64,000 bases of DNA from Brevundimonas abyssalis TAR-001 (GTDB lineage Bacteria > Pseudomonadota > Alphaproteobacteria > Caulobacterales > Caulobacteraceae), in assembly GCF_000466985.1 (NCBI RefSeq), contig NZ_BATC01000001.1, forward strand, positions 62,001-126,000. The letters run 5' to 3'. The position numbers and the translations under genes are program-made. Shown here piece by piece: positions 10,487 through 21,273 of this stretch. Position 1 is the stretch's first letter, and each line of letters starts with the position of its first letter. The notes under the pieces were generated by a model that had not been told where the DNA came from, ran no database searches, and saw only the letters and a program-made list of their open reading frames with translations.

Positions 10487-12001
10487 ATGACCGACACCAC
10501 CGACCACCGCATCCGGAAGATCGTCATCGTCGGCGGCGGCACGGCCGGCTGGATGACCGCCGCCGCCATGGCCAAATTGCTGGGCCGCGACTTCGCCGAC
10601 ATCACCCTGGTGGAATCCGACGACATCGGCATCGTCGGGGTCGGCGAGGCCACCATCCCCCAGATCGGCATCTACAACCGCATGCTGGGCCTGGATGAGG
10701 ACGAGTTCGTCCGCAAGACCCAGGGCTCCTTCAAGCTGGGCATCCAGTTCGTGGACTGGGGCAGGAAGGGCCACACCTATTTCCACCCCTTCGGCCCGTT
10801 CGGCGTGGACATGGAGGGGGTGTCCTTCCACGCCTACTGGCAGCGGCTGCATCTGGCGGGCGACCCGCACCGGCTGGAGGACTATTCGCTGCAGGCCGTG
10901 GCGGCGGCCGAGAACCGCTTCATGCGCGCCATCGACGCGGGCCGCTCGCCTTTGTCCAGGATCGCCTACGCCTTCCACTTCGACGCCGGCCTCTACGCCC
11001 GCTTCCTGCGCGGCTTCGCCGAGGAGCGGGGCGTCGTGCGCCGCGAGGGCAAGATCGTCGATGTGGAGCAGCGCGCCGAGGACGGCTTCATCCAGGCCGT
11101 GAAGCTGGAAAGCGGCGAACGCATCGAGGGCGAGCTGTTCATCGACTGCTCCGGCTTCCGGGGCCTGCTGATCGAACAGACGCTCAAGACCGGCTACGAG
11201 GACTGGACCCGGTGGCTGCCCTGCGACCGCGCCGCCGCCGTGCCCTGCGAGAGCGTGCCGACCTTCACCCCCTACACCCGCTCCACCGCCCGCGACGCCG
11301 GCTGGCAGTGGCGTATCCCGCTGCAGCACCGCACCGGCAACGGCTACGTCTATTCCAGCGACCACATCAGCGACGATCAGGCCGCCGAGACCCTGCTGGC
11401 CAATCTGGACGGCAAGCCCCTGGCCGACCCGCGCTTTCTGCGTTTCGTCACCGGGCGGCGCAAACAGGCCTGGGTCAAGAACGTGGTGGCCATCGGCCTG
11501 TCGTCCGGCTTCATCGAGCCGCTGGAGTCCACCAGCATCCACCTGATCCAGAGCGGCGTCGCCAAGCTGATGCAGATGTTCCCGGACAAGCGCTTCGAGC
11601 CCGCTGACCGCGAGCGCTTCAACCGCATGACCCAGGTCGAGACCGAACAGGTCCGCGACTTCATCATCCTGCACTATCACCTGACCGAACGGGACGACAC
11701 GCCGTTCTGGGACCGCTGCCGCACCATGGACGTGCCCGACAGCCTCAAGGAGAAATACCGCCTGTTCGAAGGCTACGGCCGGATCTTCCGCGAGAACGAC
11801 GAGCTGTTCAACGACACCAGCTGGATGGCCGTCATGGTCGGCCAGGGCCTGAAGGCCCGCGGCTACGACCCCGTCGCCGACGTCCTGAGCCTGGACGAAA
11901 CCCGCGCCCGCCTTGCCGAAATCCGCCGCGTCATGCGCACCTCCGCCGATTACATGCCCCTGCAGACCGAGTTCATCCGCAACAACTGCGCGGCGGGGTG
12001 A
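10487..12001 (+). CDS. Flavin-dependent tryptophan halogenase-like protein 4
   Basis: 504 residues. It carries GGGTAGW (16-22), a lysine at residue 83 in GSFKLGIQF, the signature WQWRIP and FIEPLEST, so the residues needed for hypohalite formation and transfer are all present. It starts six bases after gene 3 and ends the halogenase array. The following 86 bases hold an XylR-type palindrome and the ribosome site of the GH43 gene, so the glycosidase may be transcribed both from the operon and from its own regulated promoter. Confidence 0.9.
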   Translation: MTDTTDHRIRKIVIVGGGTAGWMTAAAMAKLLGRDFADITLVESDDIGIVGVGEATIPQIGIYNRMLGLDEDEFVRKTQGSFKLGIQFVDWGRKGHTYFHPFGPFGVDMEGVSFHAYWQRLHLAGDPHRLEDYSLQAVAAAENRFMRAIDAGRSPLSRIAYAFHFDAGLYARFLRGFAEERGVVRREGKIVDVEQRAEDGFIQAVKLESGERIEGELFIDCSGFRGLLIEQTLKTGYEDWTRWLPCDRAAAVPCESVPTFTPYTRSTARDAGWQWRIPLQHRTGNGYVYSSDHISDDQAAETLLANLDGKPLADPRFLRFVTGRRKQAWVKNVVAIGLSSGFIEPLESTSIHLIQSGVAKLMQMFPDKRFEPADRERFNRMTQVETEQVRDFIILHYHLTERDDTPFWDRCRTMDVPDSLKEKYRLFEGYGRIFRENDELFNDTSWMAVMVGQGLKARGYDPVADVLSLDETRARLAEIRRVMRTSADYMPLQTEFIRNNCAAG

Positions 12002-12042
12002 GGGTACGCAGACCCTCTGGACACACCGCCCCTCTCCACCCA

Positions 12043-12056
12043 TGATAGCGCTAACA
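12043..12056. promoter_or_regulatory. XylR/LacI-type operator upstream of the GH43 gene
   Basis: The 14-mer TGATAGCGCTAACA shares the TAGCGCTA core with the site at 5832-5845 and is close to its reverse complement. It lies 31 bases before the GH43 ATG. Two such sites flanking the locus suggest one sugar-responsive repressor coordinates receptor and glycosidase expression. Confidence 0.68.
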
Positions 12057-12087
12057 ATGACGCCGCCCGGCGGCGCGGGAGGACATC

Positions 12088-13788
12088 ATGAAATACGCCC
12101 TGACGGCCCTCGCGGCCGGCCTCGCCCTGACTGCGCCCGCCTTCGCGCAGGACGCCCCCACCGCCCGTTTCGACTGGTTCGCCTATGAGGGCGCCGATCC
12201 GGAGCACGCGGTGGTCCAGCCCGGCCCCGGCCAGTTCCGCAACCCGATCCTGTCCGGCTTCTATCCCGACCCGTCCAACACCCGCGCGGGCGAGGACTAT
12301 TATCTGGTCACCTCGACCTTCGCCTACTTCCCCGGCCTGCCCGTGTTCCACAGCCGCGATCTGGTCAACTGGACCCAGATCGGCAACGCCATCGACAGGC
12401 CGGACCAGGTGGACTTCGGAACGCTGGGCCTGTCGCGCGGCCTGTTCGCCCCGACCATCGAGCACCACGAGGGGGTCTTCTACATCCTCAACACCTGCGT
12501 GGACTGCGGCGACAATTTCGTCATCACCGCCACCGACCCGGCGGGACCGTGGTCCGACCCGGTCTGGCTGCCGGATCTGGCGGGCGGCATCGACCCGGCC
12601 CTGTTCATCGACGAGGACGGCTCGGCCTGGATCCTCAACAACGGCCCGCCGGACCGCGAGCCGGAATACGAGGGCCACCGCGCCATCTGGATCCAGCGTT
12701 TCGATCTGGAGACCCTGTCCACCCAGGGCCCGCGCACCCTGCTGGTGGACGGCGGCGTGGACTTCTCGACCCAGCCCATCTGGATCGAGGGGCCGCACAT
12801 CTACAAGGTCGACGGCCGCTATGTGCTGACCGCGGCCGAGGGCGGCACGGCCGAGGCGCACTCCCAGGTCGCCCTGGTCGCCGACCGGCCCGACGGGCCC
12901 TATACGCCCGATCCGGACAACCCCTTCCTGACCCAGCGCGACCTGCCGCGCGACCGGGACTTCCCCATCACCTCGGCGGGCCACGCCGATCTGGTCCAGA
13001 CGCCGGACGGGGACTGGTGGGCCACCTTCCTGGCCGTGCGTCCCTATGGCGAGGACTTCTACAACACCGGGCGCGAGACCTTCCTGATGCCCGTGACATG
13101 GGAGAACGGCTGGCCGCGCATCACCGCGCCGGGCGAGGTCATCCCCCATGTGCTGGACCGCCCCGACCTGCCCGAGCAGCCCGCGCCTGACCTGCCCACC
13201 ACCGGCCCGTTCAGCGTCACCGAGGACTTCGACGGCGAGGCCCTGCCCATCCACTGGCTGACCGTCCGCAACCCCCGCTCGGACTGGTTCAGCGTCTCAG
13301 GCGGCGCCCTGCACCTGACCGCCCGGCCGCAGGGCCTTGGCGACATGGCCAATCCGTCCTTCGCCGCCCGCCGCCAGCAGCACATGACCGCCGCCGCCTC
13401 CACCGAGGTGCGCTTCACCCCGGCCCACGACGGCGACCGCGCGGGCCTCGCCGCCTTCCAGAGCGACGACTTCTGGTGGTTCATCGGCGTCGGCCGTCAT
13501 GAGGGTCAGGACGTGGTGCTGGTCGAGCGCCGGGCCGGGCCGGACGATCCGGCGCGCGGCGTCATCGTCGCCTCCGCCCCCCTGCCCGTCGCCCCCGGCC
13601 AACCCCTGCGCCTGCGGGCCAGCGTCGACGTCGGCGAGATCGACCTGGCCTTCGCCACACCGGACGGTCAGTGGACGGCGCTTGTCACCGACGGCGACGC
13701 CAGCATCCTCAGCACCCGCACCGCCGGCGGCTTCGTCGGGTCGGTGTTCGGCGCCTACGCCTATTCCCCCGCCGGACCCGCCGATTGA
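12088..13788 (+). CDS. Glycoside hydrolase family 43 beta-xylosidase/arabinofuranosidase
   Basis: 566 residues with a cleavable signal peptide (APAFA). The five-bladed propeller shows the general base aspartate in GFYPDPS (near residue 59), the modulating aspartate in GGIDPALF (near 170) and the acid glutamate in IEGPHIY (near 234). A C-terminal beta-sandwich (about 375-560) matches the GH43 C2 domain of xylosidases. The ATG follows GGGAGGACATC. It should trim xylo-oligosaccharides or arabinose side chains produced by the GH10 enzyme, in or from the periplasm. Xylosidase versus arabinofuranosidase cannot be settled by reading. The upstream operator suggests xylose control. Confidence 0.92.
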   Translation: MKYALTALAAGLALTAPAFAQDAPTARFDWFAYEGADPEHAVVQPGPGQFRNPILSGFYPDPSNTRAGEDYYLVTSTFAYFPGLPVFHSRDLVNWTQIGNAIDRPDQVDFGTLGLSRGLFAPTIEHHEGVFYILNTCVDCGDNFVITATDPAGPWSDPVWLPDLAGGIDPALFIDEDGSAWILNNGPPDREPEYEGHRAIWIQRFDLETLSTQGPRTLLVDGGVDFSTQPIWIEGPHIYKVDGRYVLTAAEGGTAEAHSQVALVADRPDGPYTPDPDNPFLTQRDLPRDRDFPITSAGHADLVQTPDGDWWATFLAVRPYGEDFYNTGRETFLMPVTWENGWPRITAPGEVIPHVLDRPDLPEQPAPDLPTTGPFSVTEDFDGEALPIHWLTVRNPRSDWFSVSGGALHLTARPQGLGDMANPSFAARRQQHMTAAASTEVRFTPAHDGDRAGLAAFQSDDFWWFIGVGRHEGQDVVLVERRAGPDDPARGVIVASAPLPVAPGQPLRLRASVDVGEIDLAFATPDGQWTALVTDGDASILSTRTAGGFVGSVFGAYAYSPAGPAD

Positions 13789-13843
13789 TGCAGCCAATCC
13801 CGCCGCGCGCGCTATGCTCGCGCCGGTTCAAAGGGAGGCGCTC

Positions 13844-14185
13844 ATGGTCCGTTTCATCGTCCAGTGGCTGGTCACGGCCCTCGGCCTGTGGCTGTCGTCG
13901 GTCCTGATCGCGGGCGTCGAGTTCAGCAGCACCACAGTGCTGATCCTGGCCGCCCTTGTGCTGGGCCTGATCAATGCGGTGATCCGGCCCATTCTGGTGA
14001 TCATCACCTTCCCCATCACGGTCATCACCCTGGGCCTGTTCCTGCTGGTGGTGAACGCCGCCATGATCGGCCTGGCCTCGGCCTTCTTCGACGGCTTCAC
14101 GGTCAGCGGCTTCTGGCCCGCCATCGGCGCCGCCGTGGTCACCGGCGTGGTCAGCTGGATCGCCGGCGCCTTCATCCGCGACTGA
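13844..14185 (+). CDS. Small membrane protein, phage holin family 4 / YvlD-like
   Basis: 113 residues with about four hydrophobic segments and the family pattern GLINAVIRPILVIITFPITV. The ATG at 13844 follows AAGGGAGG. Members are inner-membrane proteins of unknown function, widespread in bacteria, and the phage-holin label is historical. Its TGA abuts the stop of the convergent lipoprotein gene (shared TGATCA at 14183-14188). Confidence 0.85.
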   Translation: MVRFIVQWLVTALGLWLSSVLIAGVEFSSTTVLILAALVLGLINAVIRPILVIITFPITVITLGLFLLVVNAAMIGLASAFFDGFTVSGFWPAIGAAVVTGVVSWIAGAFIRD

Positions 14186-14755
14186 TCACTCCGCCAGCGT
14201 CCGCCGGAACGAGAACCCGTCGTCGGTGCGGATGTCGTCCACGCGCCAGCCGTCCGCCTCGCGCCGCAGGATGAACAGCGGCGCCCGCGCGCTCTCGGCG
14301 TCGTCCGCCTTGCCGAAGTCGAAGCGCGCCCGCACCGCCGCCCGGTCGGCCGAGGCCTCGACCACGCTGACCTCGCGCAGGGTCAGGCCGTGGGGGTCCT
14401 GGCACAGGCACACCGGATCGGCCTCCAGCGCCGGGTGCAGGCCTTCGTCGGGCCAGGCCCGCGCCGCCTCCAGCATCCCCGCCACCTCGGCGGTGAACAC
14501 TTGTCCCGCCACCGCCGGATCCAGCGGCGCGAAATCGGCGTCGTCCATCCGCGTGTAGAGAGTCCGCACAAAGGCCTCCGCCTCGCCCCGCGCCGTCTCC
14601 GTCGGGTCGGCCGCCGCCTCCGGCGCGTCCGCCTCCGGCTTGGTCTCTTCCGCCGCTGCAGGCGCCTCGACCCCGGGCGTGGCTTCTGGCTCATCCGCCG
14701 CGCCGCACGCCGCCAGCCCCAGGCCCAGAACCGCCGCCATCATCATCCGCCGCAT
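14186..14755 (-). CDS. Lipoprotein, DUF3828-like
   Basis: 189 residues: a signal with lipobox LGLAAC, an Ala/Glu/Pro-rich linker (about 20-55), then a globular domain starting AFVRTLYTRM that resembles DUF3828 proteins. The ATG at 14755 has GGGGAGGGCG before it. Probably anchored in a membrane facing the periplasm; function unknown. It is convergent with the YvlD-like gene and divergent from ileS. Confidence 0.75.
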   Translation of the reverse strand: MRRMMMAAVLGLGLAACGAADEPEATPGVEAPAAAEETKPEADAPEAAADPTETARGEAEAFVRTLYTRMDDADFAPLDPAVAGQVFTAEVAGMLEAARAWPDEGLHPALEADPVCLCQDPHGLTLREVSVVEASADRAAVRARFDFGKADDAESARAPLFILRREADGWRVDDIRTDDGFSFRRTLAE

Positions 14756-14974
14756 CACGCCCTCCCCTGTCATGCGCCCATCCCGCCGCCGCGTCCCCGT
14801 CCTGGCCACTGTCCATAGCTGACGGCCTCTGCTAGACCGGCCGCCATGACGGTTCGTGCGCGCATCATCCTGATTTCCATTCGCCGCCCGGCGTAGCGCT
14901 TCAGGGCTTGGCCCCGCGCACGCCGGGGTCCAGAAATCACCCGCAACCGACAAGCATACCAGCCTGAGACACCC

Positions 14975-17837
14975 ATGGCCGACGCCCCCCAGACTCCCGA
15001 TGGCCGCGACTATCGCGACACCGTCTTCCTGCCCGACACCCCGTTCCCCATGCGCGGCGGTCTGCCGAAAAAGGAGCCGGAGATCCTGGCCGCCTGGGGC
15101 GACCTCTACGCCGACCTGCGCAAGCAGCGTCAGGCCGAGGGCGCGCCCCTGTTCGTGCTGCACGACGGCCCGCCCTACGCCAACGGCGACATCCACATCG
15201 GCCATGCGCTGAACAAGACCCTGAAGGACTTCGTGGTCCGCTCCCAGTTCCTGCTGGGCAACGACGTGGACTACGTTCCCGGCTGGGACTGCCACGGCCT
15301 GCCCATCGAGTGGAAGATCGAGGAGCAGTTCCGGGCCAAGGCCGCCGCAAGGATGAGGTCTCCAAGGCGGAGTTCCGTCAGGCCTGCCGCGACTACGCCG
15401 CCGGCTGGATCGACGTGCAGCGCGAACAGTTCAAGCGCCTCGGCATCGTCGGAAACTGGGACGGCCGCTACGCCACCATGGACTTCGCCACCGAGGCGGC
15501 CATCGTGAAGGAATTCCACAAGTTCAAGAACAGCGGCCAGCTCTATCGCGGCTCCAAGCCCGTCATGTGGTCGCCGGTGGAGCGCACCGCCCTGGCCGAC
15601 GCCGAGATCGAGTACCACGAGCACAACAGCCCCACGATCTGGGTAAAATTCCCGGTCACCGGCGCCACGGACGACCATCCCGACGACCTGCTGGCCTTCC
15701 GCCACGCCACGCCCGCCATCGTCATCTGGACCACCACCCCGTGGACCATCCCGGCCAACCGCGCCATCAGCTACGGCCCCGAGATCGACTACGGCCTGTA
15801 CGAGGTCACCGCGCTGGAGGAAGGGCTGGAGTTCGAGCCCTGGGCCAAACCCGGCGACCGCCTGATCCTGGCCGACAAGCTGGCCGAAGAAGTCTTCAAG
15901 GCGGCGAAAATCGCCGGCTGGACCCGCGTCGACGCGGTCAATCCGTCCGGTCTGGAATGCGCCCACCCGTTGGCGGCCCTGCACCCCGGCTTCGGCTATT
16001 CGGTGCCGCTGCTGGCCGGCGACCATGTGACCGACGAGGCGGGCACCGGCTTCGTGCACACCGCCCCCGGCCACGGCGCGGACGACTACGAGGTCTGGCG
16101 CGCCCACGGCCATCACGAGATCCCCGACACCGTCGATCCCGACGGCGCCTACTATGAGCACGTGCCCCTGTTCGGCGGTCTCAAGGTGCTGGAGACCGAG
16201 GGCAAGAAGACCGGCAAGTTCGGCCCGGCCAACCCCGCGGTGATGGAAAAGCTGATCGAGGCCGGGACCCTGCTGGCCCGCGGGCGCATGGACCATTCCT
16301 ACCCGCACAGCTGGCGCTCCAAGGCCCCGGTCATCTTCCGCAACACGCCCCAGTGGTTCGTCCGTCTGGACGGCGAGCACGGCCTGCGGGACAAGGCCCT
16401 GGCCGCCATCGACGCCACCACCTTCCACCCGGCGGGCGGGCGCAACCGCATCCGCTCCATGGTCGAGACGCGCCCCGACTGGCTGATCAGCCGCCAGCGC
16501 GCCTGGGGCACGCCCCTGGCCATGTTCGTGGACCGGCAGACCGGCCAGCCCCTGCACGACGACGCCGTGGACGCCCGCATTGTCGAGGCCGTCCAGGCCG
16601 AGGGCGCCGACGCCTGGTTCACCCGCCCCGACAGCGACTTCCTCGGCGCCGGCCATGACCCGGACCGCTACGAGAAGGTCGAGGACATCCTCGACGTCTG
16701 GTTCGATTCCGGCTGCACCCATGCCTTCACCATCGAGGGCCGCGCCGATTCAAAATGGCCCGCCGACCTCTATCTGGAAGGCTCGGACCAGCACCGCGGC
16801 TGGTTCCAGTCGTCCCTGCTGGAGGCCTGCGGCACCCGCGGCCGCGCCCCCTATGAGGCGGTTCTCACCCACGGCTTCACCCTGGATGAGAACGGGGAGA
16901 AGATGTCCAAGTCCAAGGGCAACACCGTCAATCCCCTGACCGTCATCAACGAGTCCGGCGCCGACATCCTGCGCCTGTGGGTGTCGGTGGTGGACTACGC
17001 CGAGGACCAGCGGATCGGAAAGCAGATCCTGCAGACCACGGTGGACGCCTATCGCAAGCTGCGGAACACCGTCCGCTACCTGCTGGGCGCCCTGAACGGC
17101 TTCGACGAGGCCGAGCGCCTGACCGATCTGGACCAGTTCCCGCCGCTGGAGCGCTACATCCTGCACCGCCTCTGGGAGCTGGACGGCGAGGTGCGCGCCG
17201 CCTACGCCCGCTATGACTTCCAGGACGTGGTGCGCCCGGTGCTGGAGTTCTGCTCCGGCGACCTGTCGGCCCTCTATTTCGACATCCGCAAGGACAGCCT
17301 CTACTGCGACCGCCCGGACAGCCTCAAGCGCCGGGCCGTGCGCACCGTCATGGACGAGGTCTTCACCCGCCTCACCGCCTGGCTCGCCCCCCTGACCCCC
17401 TTCACCATGGAGGAGGCCTGGACCACCCGCTTCCCCGAGGCGGGCTCCAACTGCGCCCGCGTCATCCCGGCGACGCCCGCCGAATGGGAGAACACGGCCG
17501 AGGCGGCGCGGTGGGCCAAGGTCGATACCGTGCTGGAAGAGGTCAATGACGCCCTCGAGGCCGCCCGCCGCGACAAGCTGATCGGCGGCGCCTGGACGCC
17601 TGGCCCTCGGTCACGGCCCCCGCAGACGCCATCAGCGCCTTCGACGGTCTGGACCCGGCCGAGGTCTTCCGCACCTCCGGCGCCGAGCTGTCGGCGGGCG
17701 AGACGGCGGTGACGGTCAAGGTCGCCGACGCTCCCAAATGCCGCCGCTGCTGGCGCCGCATGCCGGACTTCAGCGAATCCAGCGGCCTCTGCGGTCGCTG
17801 CGAGGACGCCGTGGCGGCCATCGACGCCGGGCGCTGA
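14975..17837 (+). CDS. ileS: Isoleucine--tRNA ligase (two frameshifts)
   Basis: Charges tRNA-Ile and edits misactivated valine. About 954 residues after repair, the normal length. Visible are the HIGH-type signature HIGH (near residue 75), KMSKS near residue 650, and a C-terminal zinc finger of two Cys pairs (CRRC and CGRC) at the end. Frame breaks lie near 15343-15350 (one G missing, restoring [14 protein letters not shown]) and near 17590 (one C missing, restoring GGALDAWPSV). An essential gene cannot carry two breaks, so these are almost certainly sequence errors. The start has no strong ribosome site. The usual lspA partner is not downstream; a lipoprotein gene faces it 8 bases away. Confidence 0.95.
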
Positions 17838-17845
17838 TCAGCCCG

Positions 17846-18234
17846 TCAGTCGACGCACAGGGTCGCTGCGGCCCGGCCGTTCTCCACGCGGGTGAAGCAG
17901 CCGAAGGGCGAGGAATTGGCCTGGCACACGCCGGTGACCGCCTCGCCTTCCGGCGGGCGCTTGTCGTCGGCCAGACGGCACTCGCCTGGCACTGCGCCGC
18001 GTCGGTGCACGGCTGCCCCGCGTCGGCATAGGCGATCACGCACCGGTAGGCGCCCAGCCGGCCTTCGCGCCGCCAGTCGCCGCCCGCCGCCTCACACCCC
18101 GTCTGGTCGCCGGGGATCTGCGAAGCCGCCGCAGACGGCCCGGACTCCGCCAGCTCCGTCGCCGGGGCCGGCTCGGCGGGCATGCAGCTGATGCACAGGA
18201 ACGCCAGGGCGGCGGCGGGGATCCAGGTCTTCAT
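17846..18234 (-). CDS. Small cysteine-rich lipoprotein (one frameshift)
   Basis: About 129 residues after repair, with lipobox LCISC near the N terminus and then a domain with six or more cysteines (GCEAAGG, YRCV, PCTDAAQC, ECRLAD, GVCQ, FGCF, LCVD), suggesting a disulfide-bonded periplasmic fold. The frame breaks near 17988, where one G appears lost (CAGGC for CAGGGC). No function is assigned. It lies convergent to ileS with 8 bases between stops. Confidence 0.65.
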
Positions 18235-18390
18235 GGGCGCTCCGTTCAGGTCCGCTGCACTTAGCGCACGCGCCGACGGATCGTTCAACGGCGCCGGCCT
18301 TAGAGCCGCGTTAACCCTCGGGGGGCATGGTCGTCAGCAAGTTTCGGGCCACGCGGCCCATGACGGGCAATACGCGACAGGGGCGACGCC

Positions 18391-19916
18391 GTGATCGGGC
18401 AAAGGCTGGAGATCAGACAGGGCCAGGGGCTGGTCATCACGCCCCAGCTGCAGCAGGCCATCAAGCTTCTGCAACTGTCCAACCTTGAGCTGGACGCCTT
18501 CGTCGAGGCCGAACTGGAGCGCAATCCCCTTCTGCTGCGCGACGAGGGCGAGACCGACGTCGAGGAACGCCGCGACGCCGACGCGCCGGTCGAGGCCGCC
18601 GACGACCGCGACACCTCCGAACGGGACCTGACCGAAGGCTCCGCCCGCGACGCCGAAGGCGCCATGGACGCCCGCGACGATGATCTGTACGGCGACGCCG
18701 CCCCGGGCGAGCGCAGCGGCGACCGCGCCGCCGACGAGGCGGGCCAGCCCGGCCTGTCCGAATGGTCGTCCGCGGGCAAGGGCGGTGGCCAGCCTGCGGG
18801 CGAAGGCTCCGACGACCGGCCCGACCGGCGCGAACAGACCCTGTGGGAGCATCTGCTGGATCAGGCCGCCGTGGCCGGATTCAGCCCCGCCGACCACGCG
18901 GTGGCCCAGGCCCTGATCGACATGACCGACGAGGGCGGCTACCTGCGCGGCGACCTCAACGAGGTGGCTGACCGTCTCGGTTGCGGCATGGACAAGGTGG
19001 AGGCCGTGCTGGCCGTCTGCCACGGCTTCGAGCCCACCGGCGTCATGGCCCGCTCCGCCCCCGAATGCCTCCAGCTGCAGCTGGTCGAGCGCAACCGCTT
19101 CGATCCGGCCATGGCCTGCCTGCTGGACAATCTGGAGCTTCTGGCCCGCCGCGACATGGCGGCGCTGAAGCGCGCCTGCGGCGTCGATGACGAAGACCTC
19201 CGCGAGATGATCACCGAGCTCAAGGCCCTGACGCCCCGCCCCGGCGCGGCCTTCGGCGGCGAACCGGCCCAGACGGTGGTGCCCGACGTCTTCGTGCGCC
19301 CCGATCCGGCGGGCGGCTGGCGGGTGGAGCTGAACGGCGACACCCTGCCCCGTCTGCTGGTGGACAAGCGCTACCACGGCCTCGTCTCCGGCGGCGCGCG
19401 CGGCGAGGAGGAGAAGACCTTCGTGGCCGACTGCGCGGCCCAGGCCAACTGGCTGGTGAAGAGCCTCGATCAGCGCGCGAAAACCATCCTCAAGGTGTCG
19501 TCCGAGATCGTGCGCCAGCAGGACGCCTTCCTGGCCTTCGGTGTCGAGTTCCTGCGCCCCCTGAACCTCAAGACCGTGGCCGACGCCATCGGCATGCACG
19601 AATCCACCGTCAGCCGCGTCACCTCCAACAAATACGTGGCTACCCCGCGCGGGTGTTCGAGCTGAAATTCTTCTTCACCGCCTCCATCGCCGCCACCGAC
19701 GGCGGCGCGGCCCATTCGGCCGAAGCCATCCGCCACCGGATCAAGTCCATGATCGACAACGAGGTCCGGGACGGCGACGTGCTCAGCGACGACCGCATCG
19801 TCGACATCCTCAAGGAGGCGGGCGTCGACATCGCCCGCCGCACCGTGGCCAAGTACCGCGAGGCCCTGCGGATTCCCTCCTCGGTGGAGCGCCGCCGGAT
19901 GCTGAAATCCGCCTGA
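18391..19916 (+). CDS. rpoN: RNA polymerase sigma-54 factor (one frameshift)
   Basis: Directs RNA polymerase to -24/-12 promoters activated by enhancer-binding proteins. About 508 residues. The N-terminal glutamine/leucine-rich region I (GQRLEIRQGQGLVITPQLQQ) is followed by an acidic region II, the core-binding domain, the helix-turn-helix (MHESTVSRVTSNKY) and the RpoN box matching ARRTVAKYRE near the C terminus. GTG start at 18391. The frame breaks near 19651, where GGG stands for GGGG; repair joins ATPRGVFELKFFF. It heads the conserved rpoN-hpf-ptsN cluster. Confidence 0.94.
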
Positions 19917-20003
19917 AACGGCGCCGCTTCACACCCGCGTGAGAAAAGACCGAAAACCCCTGTTCCGCTTGACACCAAACGCCTGCGGGCGCGTTCTTGG
20001 GGC

Positions 20004-20648
20004 ATGCAGATTCAAGTCAGTGGCAAGCATGTGGATGTCGGCGACGCGTTAGGCTCGCGCATCTCCCAGGAACTTGAAGACGGGATCGGAAAATACTTCG
20101 AACGCGGCGGCGAGAACGCCGAGGTCGTCGTCTCCCGCGACGGACACCAGTTCAAGGTGGATTGCTGGGTCAGGCTCGCTTCGGGCCAGACGCTGGTGAC
20201 CCATGGCCTCGGCGGCGACGCCCATGCGGCCTTCTCCGAGTCCCTCGGCAAGCTCGAAAAGCGGGTCCGACGCTACAAGCGCCGCCTCAAGGACCACCAC
20301 GGCGGCCCGCGCGGTCTTTCGCCCGAGCAGCAGGAGAACGCCGCCCGCGAGGTGGCCTCCCTGACGGTCTTCCGCGACCCCGACACGGTCGAGGATGAAG
20401 AGTTCGGCGAGGCCGGCGCCCCCGGTGACGCCCCGGCCGCCATGGTCATCGCCGAAAGCCAGTCCGAAATCCGCACCCTCACCGTGGGGCGCGCGGTGCT
20501 GGAGCTGGACCTCACCGGCTATCCCGTCCTTCTGTTCCGCAACGCGGGCCACGGCGGCATTTCCGTGGTCTACCGCCGGCCGGACGGCAACATCGGCTGG
20601 ATCGATCCGGAACGGACCGTGGCTTCACGGAACGGTCAGGGTTCCTGA
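20004..20648 (+). CDS. hpf: Ribosome hibernation promoting factor, long form
   Basis: 214 residues. An N-terminal S30AE domain (1-100; MQIQVSGKHVDVGDAL) and a C-terminal dimerisation domain (about 150-205; PVLLFRNAGHGGISVVYRRPDGNIGWIDP) make this the long HPF that pairs 70S ribosomes into inactive 100S dimers. It lies between rpoN and ptsN as in most proteobacteria. TTGACA at 19969-19974 could be a -35 element for a promoter with a very short leader, but no good -10 is seen. Confidence 0.92.
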   Translation: MQIQVSGKHVDVGDALGSRISQELEDGIGKYFERGGENAEVVVSRDGHQFKVDCWVRLASGQTLVTHGLGGDAHAAFSESLGKLEKRVRRYKRRLKDHHGGPRGLSPEQQENAAREVASLTVFRDPDTVEDEEFGEAGAPGDAPAAMVIAESQSEIRTLTVGRAVLELDLTGYPVLLFRNAGHGGISVVYRRPDGNIGWIDPERTVASRNGQGS

Positions 20649-20725
20649 GTTATAGCTTCCCCATGAGGGCGTAAGCGTCTAAAGGGGCGCCGCCTTCCGG
20701 CAAGAGTTAACAGTGTTTCGGGGTT

Positions 20726-21193
20726 ATGATGGACATCGGTGAAATGCTCGCGCGTGACGGCATCGTCACGCGCAGCGGGGCGTCGTCCAAGCGGCAGGCC
20801 CTGAACATGGTCGCCGATGCGGCCGCCCCAATTCTGGGAATCGATCATGCCCGGGTTCTCGAGGCGTTGATGGAGCGCGAGGCCCTCGGCTCCACCGGCC
20901 TGGGCGGCGGCGTGGCCGCCCCCCACGCGCGGCTGGCCGGCCTCGACCGGGTCGTGGGCGTCTTCGTGCGCCTGGATCACCCGGTGGCGTTCGACTCGGT
21001 GGATGACCGGCCCGTGGACCTGCTGTTCGGCCTGTTCGCCCCGCCGGAATCCGGCGCCGAGCACCTGCGCGCCCTGGCGGCGGTGTCGCGCCTCCTGCGC
21101 TCGTCGGAAATGCGCGAACAGCTGCGCCAGGCCCGCACCACGGACGCCATCAACGCCCTGTTCGTGCGCGAAACGCCCGTTCAGGCGGCCTGA
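20726..21193 (+). CDS. ptsN: PTS IIA-like nitrogen-regulatory protein
   Basis: 155 residues, EIIA-Ntr family. The phosphorylatable histidine sits in GVAAPHARLAGL (near residue 73), and the family start MDIGEMLARDGIVTR is clear. It receives phosphate from NPr/EI-Ntr and links nitrogen and potassium status to regulation. Third gene of rpoN-hpf-ptsN. Nested inverted repeats about 80 bases downstream may end the transcript. Confidence 0.93.
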   Translation: MMDIGEMLARDGIVTRSGASSKRQALNMVADAAAPILGIDHARVLEALMEREALGSTGLGGGVAAPHARLAGLDRVVGVFVRLDHPVAFDSVDDRPVDLLFGLFAPPESGAEHLRALAAVSRLLRSSEMREQLRQARTTDAINALFVRETPVQAA

Positions 21194-21273
21194 TAGACTT
21201 AAGCCTGATCGCTTGAGATGGAATCGCTGCGCGATTTCCGACGAGGCCGTGAATCAGGCTTTCGCATCATGCT

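Noticed and set aside
9962-12043. A 690-codon open frame opposite halogenases 3 and 4
   Set aside because: The repeated segments mirror the paralogy of the sense genes; the sense strand carries all family motifs.
14756-14974. A 16-codon frame at 14846 before ileS as a leader peptide
   Set aside because: No run of isoleucine codons that would suggest attenuation, no ribosome site, and ileS attenuation of this kind is not known in this group.
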